From positions 91,971 through 155,970 of the forward strand of contig WNNJ02001726.1 in assembly GCA_012934845.2 (NCBI GenBank): a stretch of 64,000 bases of DNA. Direction: 5' to 3'. The stretch's first letter is position 1; the number at the start of each line of letters is the position of its first letter. The position numbers and the translations under genes are program-made. Positions 55,201-64,000 of this stretch are shown one piece after another. The DNA is from Pomphorhynchus laevis. Lineage: Eukaryota; Acanthocephala; Palaeacanthocephala; Echinorhynchida; Pomphorhynchidae. The notes beneath the pieces were generated by a model. The model searched no databases, had not been told where the DNA came from, and was given only the letters and a program-made list of their open reading frames with translations.

Positions 55201-55700
55201 TTGAGCCGGCACGCTCGTAACGCAGAGGTCAACGGTCTTATTCGAAGAGCACTTATGGCTGCCCATGTAACATTGCGTCTTGAACCAATGGGTCTATCCA
55301 TGTCAGATGGCAAACGCCTAGACGGCGGAACCCTCGTCGCTTTGAAAAAAGGGTTTTATCTAGCCTGGGACTTTACGTGCCCAACCACCATGTCGCAGAG
55401 TAGCGAACATTTGGCGTTATATGGGCCTGTATCAGTCGCAAAGATGCCGAATCCCGTAAATATATAAAATACGTCGACATAGACCATCGCCAACATATGT
55501 TCACCCCAATAGCATTAGAGACTATTGGGGCCGTAGGTCCTGATTTTCTGTTGGAACTAGGGAGCCGTCTGGCGAGATTTTCTGGTGATGCACGTGTACC
55601 GTTTTTATTGATGCAGATGATTAGTACTGCAATTCAGCTAGGCAACGCTGCTTGCATAAGGGAGTGCATGGACGATCCCTGTCTATGCGCATTTCGCTGA
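55201..55700 (+). pseudogene. PD-(D/E)XK-like nuclease domain of a multicopy TE-associated family
   Basis: The + strand reads SRHARNAEVNGLIRRALMAA, then LRLEPMGLSMSDGKRLDG, then LAWDFTC. After a single-base shift near 55440 it continues DAESRKYIKY, HMFTPIALETIGAVGPDFLL, ELGSRLARFSGDAR and a final QLGNAACI. This matches a protein family I know from many invertebrate genomes (RHxxVNxxIxRAL, EPxGLxRxDGKRPDG, WDVTV, VALETLGPxG, ALQRGNAA), where it often accompanies RT-like sequences. The RPDG...WDVT spacing resembles a PD-(D/E)XK nuclease core; here these read RLDG and WDFT, so it may be inactive. Composition is balanced, while DNA on both sides is AT desert. It starts just after a 19-base word shared with 63869-63887. 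Function is inferred. Confidence 0.6.
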
Positions 55701-57299
55701 TATGACTCGACACCACCTAGTATGTGCAGCTTAGCGTTTTGTGAATTTAATTTTATATTTACAAATATTTATTTTTTCGATTTGAAATATTTCAAATAAT
55801 AATAAATAATAATAAATAATTAAATAAGATAGCTTTAACAGATATAAAATAACTTTAAAGTGCTTTATAACAAATAATGAAACGGAAGTTAAAAAATGAC
55901 ACTTCTTGAGAATACATGAATATTTGACAATTTTAAATAGATTAACATAAATTTACAACTTTTTAACATTACAGCCAACAAAATATGTATCAAATGTCTT
56001 ATGGCATTTGATAAGACAAATAGAAGACAAAAACCACATATTAGATTTTGTTTTATTAAACCCCATTTTAAATGTGATTTTGCATATTAACTCAAACAGA
56101 CGCTTTAATAACAAAACAGAACTAAAATTCTAAATCTGTCAGGTTTTAGAATGTATTAAGACTTGCGAGTTAAAGCCAATTTTAATGTTACCTATTAAAT
56201 TACTGTCTTTTAGAAAACAACTATGTTTATCAAATGTATATAATATTAAAGATAAGTGTATATCTTGACCAAACAATGAAAAAGTTTATGAATCGTCAAT
56301 TAATTAATGAATATATGAATTATATGCCCGACAGTCACAAAAAAGGAACTGCTACTAGATAGAAAAGCTAATGTATGAAAGAATTCAAAAATTTGAAAGT
56401 ATTGCGTCAACTATTTTTTTATCGTTCCTTGGTTATAATCAAAATTTGTTTGATTTTATAAATATAAAAGACAAGCAATGATTCCTAACTTAAATTGTAT
56501 ATGAAACCACTTTTAGTTTAGCTTAACATAATTTTACATTATGGAGATTAATATATTATTAAATCACATAAAAAATATGAAAAGAAATTGCAAAAAAATA
56601 TAGTAAATTATAGCATATTAAAAAGAGAATTTTAAATTAAATTATAAATATTAAAATTACATTTTAAAAATATTATATCTTTTTTAATGTAACAATATAA
56701 CATATTTCTCTATTTTAAAAATTTTTTAGATTTATTTTTGAAATAAAAATGTTTTAAATGTAAATCTATTTAAAACTATGTAAAACTATGTTTTCTATAT
56801 AAAACTGTTTCATATTATATTCCCTTAATATGAAACTGCTAAATATTGTTCACACAAAAATGTTTATCAAACTATTTGAACTGTGAAACATTTTAATTAA
56901 GTTAAATTATTTGTTCTGTGATCTATGTTTCACAGGGCGAAATATCAATGCTATAATATTCTTTATAACAATTCTTATAGCATTTTTGTGTTTAAAAATA
57001 CAACCACATTCTACAATGTATGTGAAAAAATCTTTAATTTGATAATAATTTTAATCTGAAAGAATTTGCATAGTTGAGTTGCAACTGTTATTAAAAATTT
57101 ACTGGTTTGTAGTAAATAAAATAGTTGATCTGCGTTGATCGTTTTGTAAGCCGTAATTTGTCCATTCCAGTACATTTATTTTTTCTTGCGTTTAGCATTA
57201 TCCGAAATATTACCTTCGATTACCGTCGTTTCCTTAGGTGATCAGATAGTTATATACCATGTTTCACTGCTCTATTAATAATGGTGTGTTTTTGTAGAA
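55701..57299. other. AT-rich desert
   Basis: No gene recognised. The sequence is A- and T-rich with runs of aaaatat and ttttaaa words. Confidence 0.55.
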
Positions 57300-57456
57300 T
57301 TTCAGAGCATCTAGTATTAGCTCGAATATGCATGGCACCCATAGTTTATTCACAAACATTAGGCCGCATTGAATGCATTCACAGACGAATATTAGCATTG
57401 CCTCTTACAATTGAAATCGCATCTGATATTATACATCGGGATATGAGCTTTTAAAT
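57300..57456 (+). pseudogene. Possible C-terminal scrap of a non-LTR reverse transcriptase
   Basis: The reading SEHLVLARICMAPIVYSQT then GRIECIHRRILALPL resembles the segment after the RT palm in RTE/Jockey-type elements (LVRSxLEYxxxVWxP ... RIExIQRRxLRxAL). Only about 50 residues match in style and no catalytic motif is present, so this is weak. Confidence 0.3.
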
Positions 57457-59079
57457 TCATCATCAGTTTCTATTTTTTCGTAGCACTCACTCCAGCTATT
57501 TCCATAGGGTTTGCAAGAACCTTTTAAATATTATTTTTTTTGATGTTAACATTTATCTTATCGTCTTACGTTTCTGAATGCTATTTGTGTTAATCTAGCT
57601 TTTGTTCTTGCGTCAAAAGATTCATAACCAAATTGGCATAATTATGTAACTTATCTATCGCTGGATAAAAGGTGAAAGTGATGTAGATTAACACATCAGA
57701 TTCATTTTTCGTTTAATTAATAATTATTTAAGTGATAATTTTGACACTTCTCGTATTTGTCTATAAATTACTTTTCTAGAATATCATCTTTCTACGAATT
57801 CATCGTTTACTGAATTCATCGTTTTTTGATACATTCTTCAAATTGACTTTATTCTGAACAAAACTTTTTCGTCCTTATAATTTAATTCATCAAAATGCAT
57901 GATCACTCTTGGCCCATCAAATTTCATTAAGGTTTTATTTGTCATACACCATTTGAATCTTTGTATAGCTCATTTTAATTATTGCTAAATGATTGTTACT
58001 TTGCTCTGTGAAAAAGAGTTTACTTTCTTGTTAAGGTTCGTGATAAACGTTTCTTGTAAAGACAGTCCATAAGTTCTAAGTCATACAGCATGATCTGGAA
58101 CAGCATATTTTTAATCATTGATAAGTTTTATAAAAAGAAGTGTAGAGATTATATTGTTCTAGCAATTCTGGATCGGGCATTGTATTAGTTTAAAAGATGC
58201 TTTGATAAACGTTAATAAAGTAGAACAGCATAATGCGTAACTGACGGTTAGCCTGCATGTGAAATTTTGATAAAAAGCAGCGAATGATCCTCAGCAACGC
58301 CGTAATTAACCAGATCAACCAGTAATCCTTGAACTATCGCTTAAGTGAAACGATTAAGATTACAAACACACAAAAATTGATAAGATTACAAACTCAAATG
58401 CATAATTTGAGATATTTGCTAAACAACTTTGTTCCGTGACCGCATTAAGATAAATATTTTTACCTGCCAACTTAATTCCGTAAAATTAATTACACATCGA
58501 TTTGATGTGATTAAAAATTGATTTATTTAGCAAATCAATGCTACATATAAACTAGAAAAATTTTCATTAATAAAACATTTTTGAGTAATTGCATTTAAAA
58601 TGTTGAACTTAAAAATACTGATTATTATATTTGAAATTAAATAATGCTAAAATAAATAACTATTTTAGCACACGATTTTAAAATAAATGCTTTGAATTAT
58701 TGATCAAAATATTAATTTTTTTATTTTATATGGCTGTATACTTTAGTGAACTATTGTTTTATTATATTGTATAAAATTCAAATATGTTTTATTTTTCGTT
58801 ATTATTCATAATATTAAAAATAATATTCGTAATATCCGTAATATTGATAATATTCGTAATTTTCGTAATTTCTTCGTAAATATTAGAAATAGTTATATTA
58901 TCAAGATCAATTTGAAAGATGTTAAAATCAAGATCATTTAAAAAAATATAAAGTGAAGGTTCGAATTTATTAAATTCGAAAATTAATTAAATGCTGAACA
59001 AAATTAAATTTATCTAATTAATTTATTTAATTAAATATACTACATAAAACGATGTTCGTTATAATATGAACAAAATTAT
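57457..59079. other. AT-rich DNA without recognised genes
   Basis: Some sequence at 57460-58330 is less extreme in composition and may be a decayed element on the minus strand, but no motif could be fixed. The remainder is AT desert. Confidence 0.5.
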
Positions 59080-59317
59080 AGCCAGACGCGGAAGAACGAC
59101 GAAAAGCACTGCTAGATGCCGTTTCGTCATCACTATGACAGCACTCAACGATAATATTACTACATGTTTTCAAGTACATCATTCACATGATTCGTTGATA
59201 GATCCGTCTGCTAGTCCTCCTCTGCATCCAGCAGTGGAAGGGAACTTGTACTGATGAGTCATAGTGATGACGAAACGGCATCTAGCAGTGTTTTTCGTCT
59301 TTCTTTCGCGTCTGGCT
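59080..59317. mobile_element. MITE with long terminal inverted repeats
   Basis: The left arm agccagacgcggaagaacga... and the right arm ...tcgcgtctggct are reverse complements over about 60-65 bp with a few mismatches. The unit is 238 bp. Half copies lie at 52235-52345 and 52475-52575, so the family is multicopy. No transposase is encoded. The short open frame 59066-59254 is an artefact of the GC-richer arms. Confidence 0.8.
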
Positions 59318-59780
59318 AAAATAACTAACAAAATTCACGAGGAATGGTATCATTTTGTGAAAATATAAACAAAATTCTTACAGATGAAAATAAACAACTA
59401 GTATAAAGAAAATTATTATCTTAAAAACGTTAACTAACAATAATGGCAAAAGCTATTTTATAATATTTTTATATTATATAATATAAGGTTATATTATATA
59501 TAAAATAAAATAAATTTCCTCAAATGGAAATACTACCTTCGTGGAATCATTTCATATCAGGTTGTCAGTACCACGAAATAATACTACAATGAGATTGTCA
59601 CAAATGGCAAACTCACCGTTTCGTGCTAATTGGCTCTCATTAGTAGCTTTTACTTCCCACAACTGGAATGAAAGGGGAGAAGAGCTTGACGGTTATTTAT
59701 ACCAACTAAAACAAAACTCCATGTTCTCTAGCAAAAAAAAACTTGTCAACTGTAGATTCAATGATCTGTGCTAACTTTTT
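59318..59780 (+). other. Unidentified coding-like stretch 3' of copy A4
   Basis: An open frame of 77 codons at 59541-59774 (containing SLVAFTSHNWNERGEELDGY) has protein-like composition but no recognised family. The preceding 59318-59520 is AT-rich. It could be flanking host sequence or the 3' tail of copy A4 read on the wrong strand. Confidence 0.3.
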
Positions 59781-59786
59781 CCCAAA

Positions 59787-62235
59787 TTAAGGTCTCAAAT
59801 CCACTGGGATCTGAGTCCTCCAACCAATCCAACACGCCGCTCTCCGACTGAACCACCCGGGGTCTTTCACCCCCCCCCGAAGAGACCAGTCGGCGCGGAC
59901 TATGTTGGGTAAGCGAGAGACGAGGAGCTTAAGAAACCTTAGTATTTGCTCTGGGGTACATCCTCTAGAGAAGAAGACTAATCCCGAGATAGCCCAGGTG
60001 CCCCAGAGGCGCACCTGAGTTTTCCAATTCAACGACAGATGCTGGGCCCGTTTCAGAGCCCAACTAGTTCTCTTCAGATACGTTTTAGTCTATCCAGGTC
60101 AGCTTTCGCTGACCAGCTCACCGAAACGGTGAACCCCAGGTATTTTACTCGACTTGTGAAGGTAGCGAGTGGATTATAGGCAAAAATGAAGGCTAGAGCA
60201 GGGAGTGCTAGTCTCTTGAGCTTTTGCTTCGTCGCAGGGAAGCTATGAAAGACAACTACCTGGATTTGGCGGAGTTTAGAACAAGATTGGACATGGGTAA
60301 CTGGTCTTTTAATCTTAAAACGAAACGGCTGATTCTAGAGACTACGTCCTTACACCTGCGTCCAGAGAACAGGGCAGTGGTGTCATCAGCGTACACCACT
60401 AGACGTTGTTCCCGTTGTTTAAATATTTTGAAGAGATTAATGGAGGCAGCAAGGTATAAGAAAGGAGAAAGTGGGGAACCTTGAGGCACACCCGTAATAG
60501 GGTAGAACTGACGCGCATCAGGGTCGTCTTCGTAATAAAATCGCTTGGTGTACAACAGTATCTCCACCCTGTTAACAATTCTCGCAGGCAACCCGAGGGA
60601 CCTGAGAGAAGAGATAACAAAAGGAATGGAGATGCGGTCAAATGCAGCAGAAAAGTCAAGGAAAACAGCCACAGCAAGTTGATGGCTATTCTCCCGACAG
60701 AACTGATGCACTTCACCTACCGCTGAATGGACCGAGCGACCTTTGACGAACCCATGGAAACCAGGTGGGATTAAATTACGGCTACTTAAATGATCGCGGA
60801 TTCTACGCGCAAGCGCTTTTTCGTAGATCGATACGAGGGAATTTTGAATCGAAATGGGCCGCAGGTCTTTAGGACATGAGACCGGATATTTTTTGGGTAA
60901 AAAAATTCTACGACTAATGTTGATGCCGGCCACATAGGATGGGGAGGCTAATAGCGTTGTGACAGCCACCTCCCTTCTTTGATCGACTGTCAAAAGCTGA
61001 CAGACACGAGAAGAGAGGAACGAGGGTTTTGGAGGTGCCCGGAAGAGGCCCCCAGGCATTGAGTATATCTGGGACAGATATATATCTACTCCTGAAGTCT
61101 CCCCAAGGCGGAATTGGTTGTGGTGATTGAGTGGCTCCATAATTGTGTAGGGAAAGTGACTCCTCCAAAACTTTGTCAGGGCCTATACAACCAATCCACC
61201 CAGACGCTCTATCCCTCCAACAAACAAACTTATCTTTCTTGAATATCTTCCAAAAGGAAGACTGATAAGGGTCAAGACGAGCAATACTCGCCCTATCCTT
61301 ACTCAGCTGGAACCAGTATCTGGTACGCCAGTATTCTTTCGAGAGCGTCTGTTTGGCAGAAGAAGAGAGGTCAGGGAGATGAAGTAGTTTAGCTAGGACC
61401 TTGAGTTTTGTCGGAGTGGGACTGAAAATACGACCTTTATAGGTAGTCGATAAAATCGCAGTGGCTTGCGAAAAGAAATAGGAATTAAATCCGGTTAAAC
61501 TCTCATTGCCAATTCGGGAGAAGCGCTGGATCGCTGCTTGGAAGAAAGCCACACCGATGGGATCAAAGTGGAATTTTCTACGAAGCAGGGAATCCTCTTC
61601 TATCCGCCAACGAATCAGGTCATGAGAGGTGGACAGATGTTGCCGCGATTGCTCCATACAGAAGGGTTTAAGCAACCACTTCTCGTGGAGCAATAATAAG
61701 TCGAGGAGTGAATTGGTTGTCGTGCAATGAAAGGAGGGGGACGGTGGTTTATTAATAAGATAACCGTTCTTGGCTCTGCAAAGTGCTGCATTAATCCAAC
61801 GACCAGTTATGTCGTTGAAGTCACCTAGTACCATGTCATAGCCGCCATCAATTATCCCATCCAGGAGGACACGGTTCTTGTGAATCTCTCCTGGACGAAT
61901 ATAGACGTTGGCAGGACTGAGGCGTTTACCGTTCTTGACGAGTGAAACTACTAAACAAGACAAAGCTGGACAAGAGTAGTTTAAAATTAGGGAGGATCTT
62001 AAGGAGTATTTAACTAAGGTCAAGAGTCCTTGAGATGAAGAGGAGTGAGGAGGGGTTATATACGGAGTATAGTGGGTATAAATGTGCTTAGGGATAAATC
62101 GAGTAATGTCCTGGGGGAGACGGATAGACCGCGTCTCCTGAAGAACTATAACATCTGCGTCTCTACCAGATAGAAGCCTAAGGGCAGAAGCTCCCCCCCC
62201 ACGAATTCCACTGAAGGATATTCAGTGAAAAAGGC
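59787..62235 (-). pseudogene. Family A4 ORF2 (APE endonuclease and reverse transcriptase)
   Basis: The endonuclease begins PFSLNILQWNS near 62235 (the original ATG seen in copy A2 is lost) and has SPANVYIRPGEIHKN and the intact GGYDMVLGDFNDITGRW. The linker contains YRT-type residues LSKEYWRTRYWFQLSKDRAS and SSFWKIFKKDKFVCWRDRA. The RT has KDLRPISIQNSLVSIYEKAL, HGFVKGRSVHSAVGEV, motif A AVFLDFSAAFDR, GVPQGSPLSPFLYLAAS and motif C VVYADDTTALFSGRRC. The C-terminus ends GWFSRRAACWIGW. The longest open parts are 60914-62023 and 60256-61140. No RNase H domain is visible. Confidence 0.85.
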
Positions 62236-62248
62236 TCGGGCTTACTTA

Positions 62249-63506
62249 CTATTGTGATGGATTAGTTGGATTGGGAGCCGACAACCTAGACTGGGCCAGT
62301 AGTAGGAGAGTTACCCCCTTACAACCAGCCACAGCCTCGGGTGCCGTCCCCTGTGCGACATTATCTTCATTTCCCGGAGACCTTAAGGAAGAGCCTTTAA
62401 TAAGCTTCAATTGCGGGACTTTAGGGACCAAAGCCCCTCTTTTCTTAGATCTTTGAACAGCCGGAGATGCAGGAATCGACGGCGCACATAGGATGGAATT
62501 GACAAGATTTCGAATCAAATCCTCCATAGACACCAGTGTTGTCTTCTTGGATTCCGAAATGAGCCGAATGATGTCATGATCCGTCAGTTTCCCAGTATTC
62601 TGGTTATTATTGCTAGATGCGCCACAAAGGATACCGGACGTGCACTCCTAAAGTGATTTTTATATTGTTTGAAAACTCGACATTTTCTGGACCACGCCGG
62701 GTTGTCCAGTCCGCAATTAATGCATTTAGCAGTATTATTACAACGCGTCCCAGCCAGTAAATCCAGACAAGACTCGGAACCACAAACCCCACAGACAGGA
62801 GGGGATTTGCAATTTGATCTCCAGTGCCCCCACTTGTGGCACCCACTACAGTGGGGGTATGTCAGGTTGCCCTCGTCAAGGATGGTGAAAGCGAGATTGT
62901 ACCCAAGAAATGGGTTATTACAACTGTTTGAAAGCAAACGAGCCTTGTTTAACTCTGCTGAGCAGAAGGCCAAAGGGAGGGCTGCTCCATCCCTCCCTTT
63001 TAGTTGTCGCAGATTGTTAATTTTAAATTTGTTACACAGATTTATAATGTCTTCCTCATCTAATTGAGGAGGGAAGTTATTAATCTTGAGAGAGGCCAAC
63101 AGCGGTTTCACCTCAATAGATGCTACGTCTTTATGAGTTTCGTCGAAATAATTGACATAATCGTTCAAGAAATCTGGAGTAGCAAATGAAATACGAATCA
63201 TGTTATCAGTAATTTTGACTTTGTTGAATATAATACGATTTCCATATCTTAGTGCAAAGTCTTTTAAGAAATATTTGAAGAACAAATGCTTTTCTGTTGG
63301 TTTTTTAATTGTTACAATGCATTGATTTTGAAGTTTTGGAATGGGGGTAAAACCCCATCAAAAGAAACTTTACTTACTTTGTCGGAAGACAGTGGGTATA
63401 CCTTATTAGTCACTATTTCCAACGTTGAGATTGAATAGAAGTTAGAATCATTGTTGCTGTTTCGCTTTGATGCTCCGTCGCACAAAATTTTACTAACACT
63501 GTACAT
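62249..63506 (-). pseudogene. Family A4 ORF1 (gag-like protein with three zinc knuckles)
   Basis: The frame opens at the ATG at 63506 (MYSVSKILCDGASK) and reaches VSFDGVLPPFQNFKINA; after a shift near 63310 it continues KHLFFKYFLKDFALRYGNRI to the knuckles. These are CSGCHKWGHWRSNC, CGVCGSESC...TRC and CINCGLDNPAWSRKC (62680-62860). A second shift near 62650 leads into SMEDLIRNLVNSILCAPSIP and SKKRGALVPKVPQLK, ending at 62249. In the family this protein packages element RNA. The N-terminal half resembles an RNA-recognition-like fold region of insect non-LTR gags, but I cannot confirm that by eye. Confidence 0.75.
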
Positions 63507-63639
63507 TTTTTTTGCATTTTGCAAGAAAAAATGATACCAAAAAATTTTGTACCAAAGAATATAAAATCGAGCACGAATAACCTCTAACGATATATTGTTC
63601 GAATATGCAGGCAAGAACGTCGGCGCTATATATTGATTG

Positions 63640-63846
63640 GGGTTGTGACTGCAAATATTCATTCATATGCATTAAGCGCTATAAAACCAAACGCGTTGTG
63701 CTACAAAATAAACACCAGTTTGCTACTGATGTGTATATTTTTTCAGTTGGTTACTATTGTCAAGTAGCCAACTGGTGTTTATTTTGTAGCACAACGCGTT
63801 TGGTTTTATAGCGCTTAATGCATATGAATATTTGCAGTCGCAAACC
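63640..63846. mobile_element. Fold-back element with about 75-bp inverted arms
   Basis: Left arm from 63647 (gactgcaaatattcattcat) and right arm ending at 63839 are reverse complements over about 70 bp with one 4-bp indel, and similarity extends a few bases outward. Arms include the GC-richer words gcgctataaaaccaaacgcg. The unit lies about 130 bp outside the 5' end of copy A4. No coding capacity. Confidence 0.8.
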
Positions 63847-64000
63847 ATAGTTAATAAATTAAATCAGCTAACTGAGTCTACGTATTTAATATAATTATAA
63901 AATAAACAAAACATAATAATGCTAAATCAAAATTTAATAATTAAATAATAAAATTAATAATTGTTTTTAGATTTTCTATAATTTAAATCAAGTTAAAAAA
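63847..64000. other. AT-rich end of window
   Basis: No gene. It contains the 19-base word taactgagtctacgtattt at 63869-63887 that also precedes the nuclease-like island at 55201. Confidence 0.6.

Larger units (their letters stand above)
59781..63506 (-). mobile_element. Non-LTR retrotransposon, family A, copy A4 (best preserved)
   Basis: This copy is near full length: ORF1 63506-62249 and ORF2 about 62235-59787. Frameshifts are few: near 63310 and 62650 in ORF1, and near 62025, 61080 and 60250-60040 in ORF2. All catalytic blocks of the endonuclease and RT are intact. It therefore provides the reference for reading copies A1-A3. Orientation is opposite to the other three. Confidence 0.88.

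Noticed and set aside
1-64000. CRISPR arrays, prokaryotic operons, tRNA or rRNA genes
   Set aside because: Tandem repeats here lack the repeat-spacer pattern, coding content is eukaryotic, and no tRNA cloverleaf or rRNA core was recognised by eye; a tRNAscan/Infernal run would be decisive.

Overview
This is nuclear DNA of an invertebrate animal (phylum not assignable by eye). It is strongly AT-rich. Two host genes are recognisable. One is the 3' end of a cytoplasmic dynein heavy chain gene on the + strand, with two introns of only 45-49 bp and one of 4.9 kb. The other is an intronless PUF60/Half-pint splicing-factor gene on the - strand. Almost all other coding-like sequence is decayed mobile DNA, which stands out from the AT-rich background by its more balanced base composition. 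No prokaryotic operon, CRISPR array, rRNA or convincing tRNA was seen. Layout: 1-2.1 kb holds tandem repeats, a fold-back element and three dynein exons. 2.1-7.0 kb is a giant dynein intron carrying, in antisense, an RTE-type endonuclease relic and a Penelope-like element (PLE) with a GIY-YIG domain. 7.0-7.3 kb is the last dynein exon. 7.5-12.2 kb has a broken gene with a WH2-like motif, a possible 34-residue membrane peptide, PLE-type reverse transcriptase (RT) scraps, 380-bp tandem repeats and a small inverted-repeat element. 12.5-15.7 kb has an unidentified ORF, AT-rich DNA and a 165-bp satellite running up to the PUF60 gene (15.8-17.8 kb). From 18.7 to 52 kb is a nest of retroelements. Non-LTR family C lies at 18.8-21.7, 22-24.4 and 27.8-28.2 kb. 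Non-LTR family A has four copies (A1 24.4-26.3, A2 37.8-43.07, A3 43.09-45.9, A4 59.8-63.5 kb) with a three-knuckle gag-like ORF1 and an endonuclease (APE)-RT ORF2. Family D is an intact 634-aa RT ORF at 30.9-32.8 kb. Family B (33.6-37.1 kb) has its gag-like and APE domains in one frame. A CsRn1-like Ty3/Gypsy element lies at 48.2-51.7 kb, with a related fragment nested in A2. Within the nest are a FLYWCH/MULE transposase relic (29-30.5 kb) and two separate relics of a UBR7-type ubiquitin ligase (26.5-26.9 and 46.5-46.7 kb). 52-59 kb is mostly an AT desert with MITE arms, RT scraps and a conspicuous balanced-composition island encoding a PD-(D/E)XK-like domain (55.2-55.7 kb). The window ends with copy A4 and a fold-back element. 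The genes do not form a shared pathway; the main theme is repeated nesting, tandem insertion and decay of retroelements around a few host genes. The most unusual items are the UBR7 relics, the 55.2-kb nuclease-like island, the gag-APE fused ORF with its abrupt AT-rich segment, the tiny membrane-peptide ORF at 8.8 kb, and the roughly 86-bp duplication flanking the nested Gypsy fragment.
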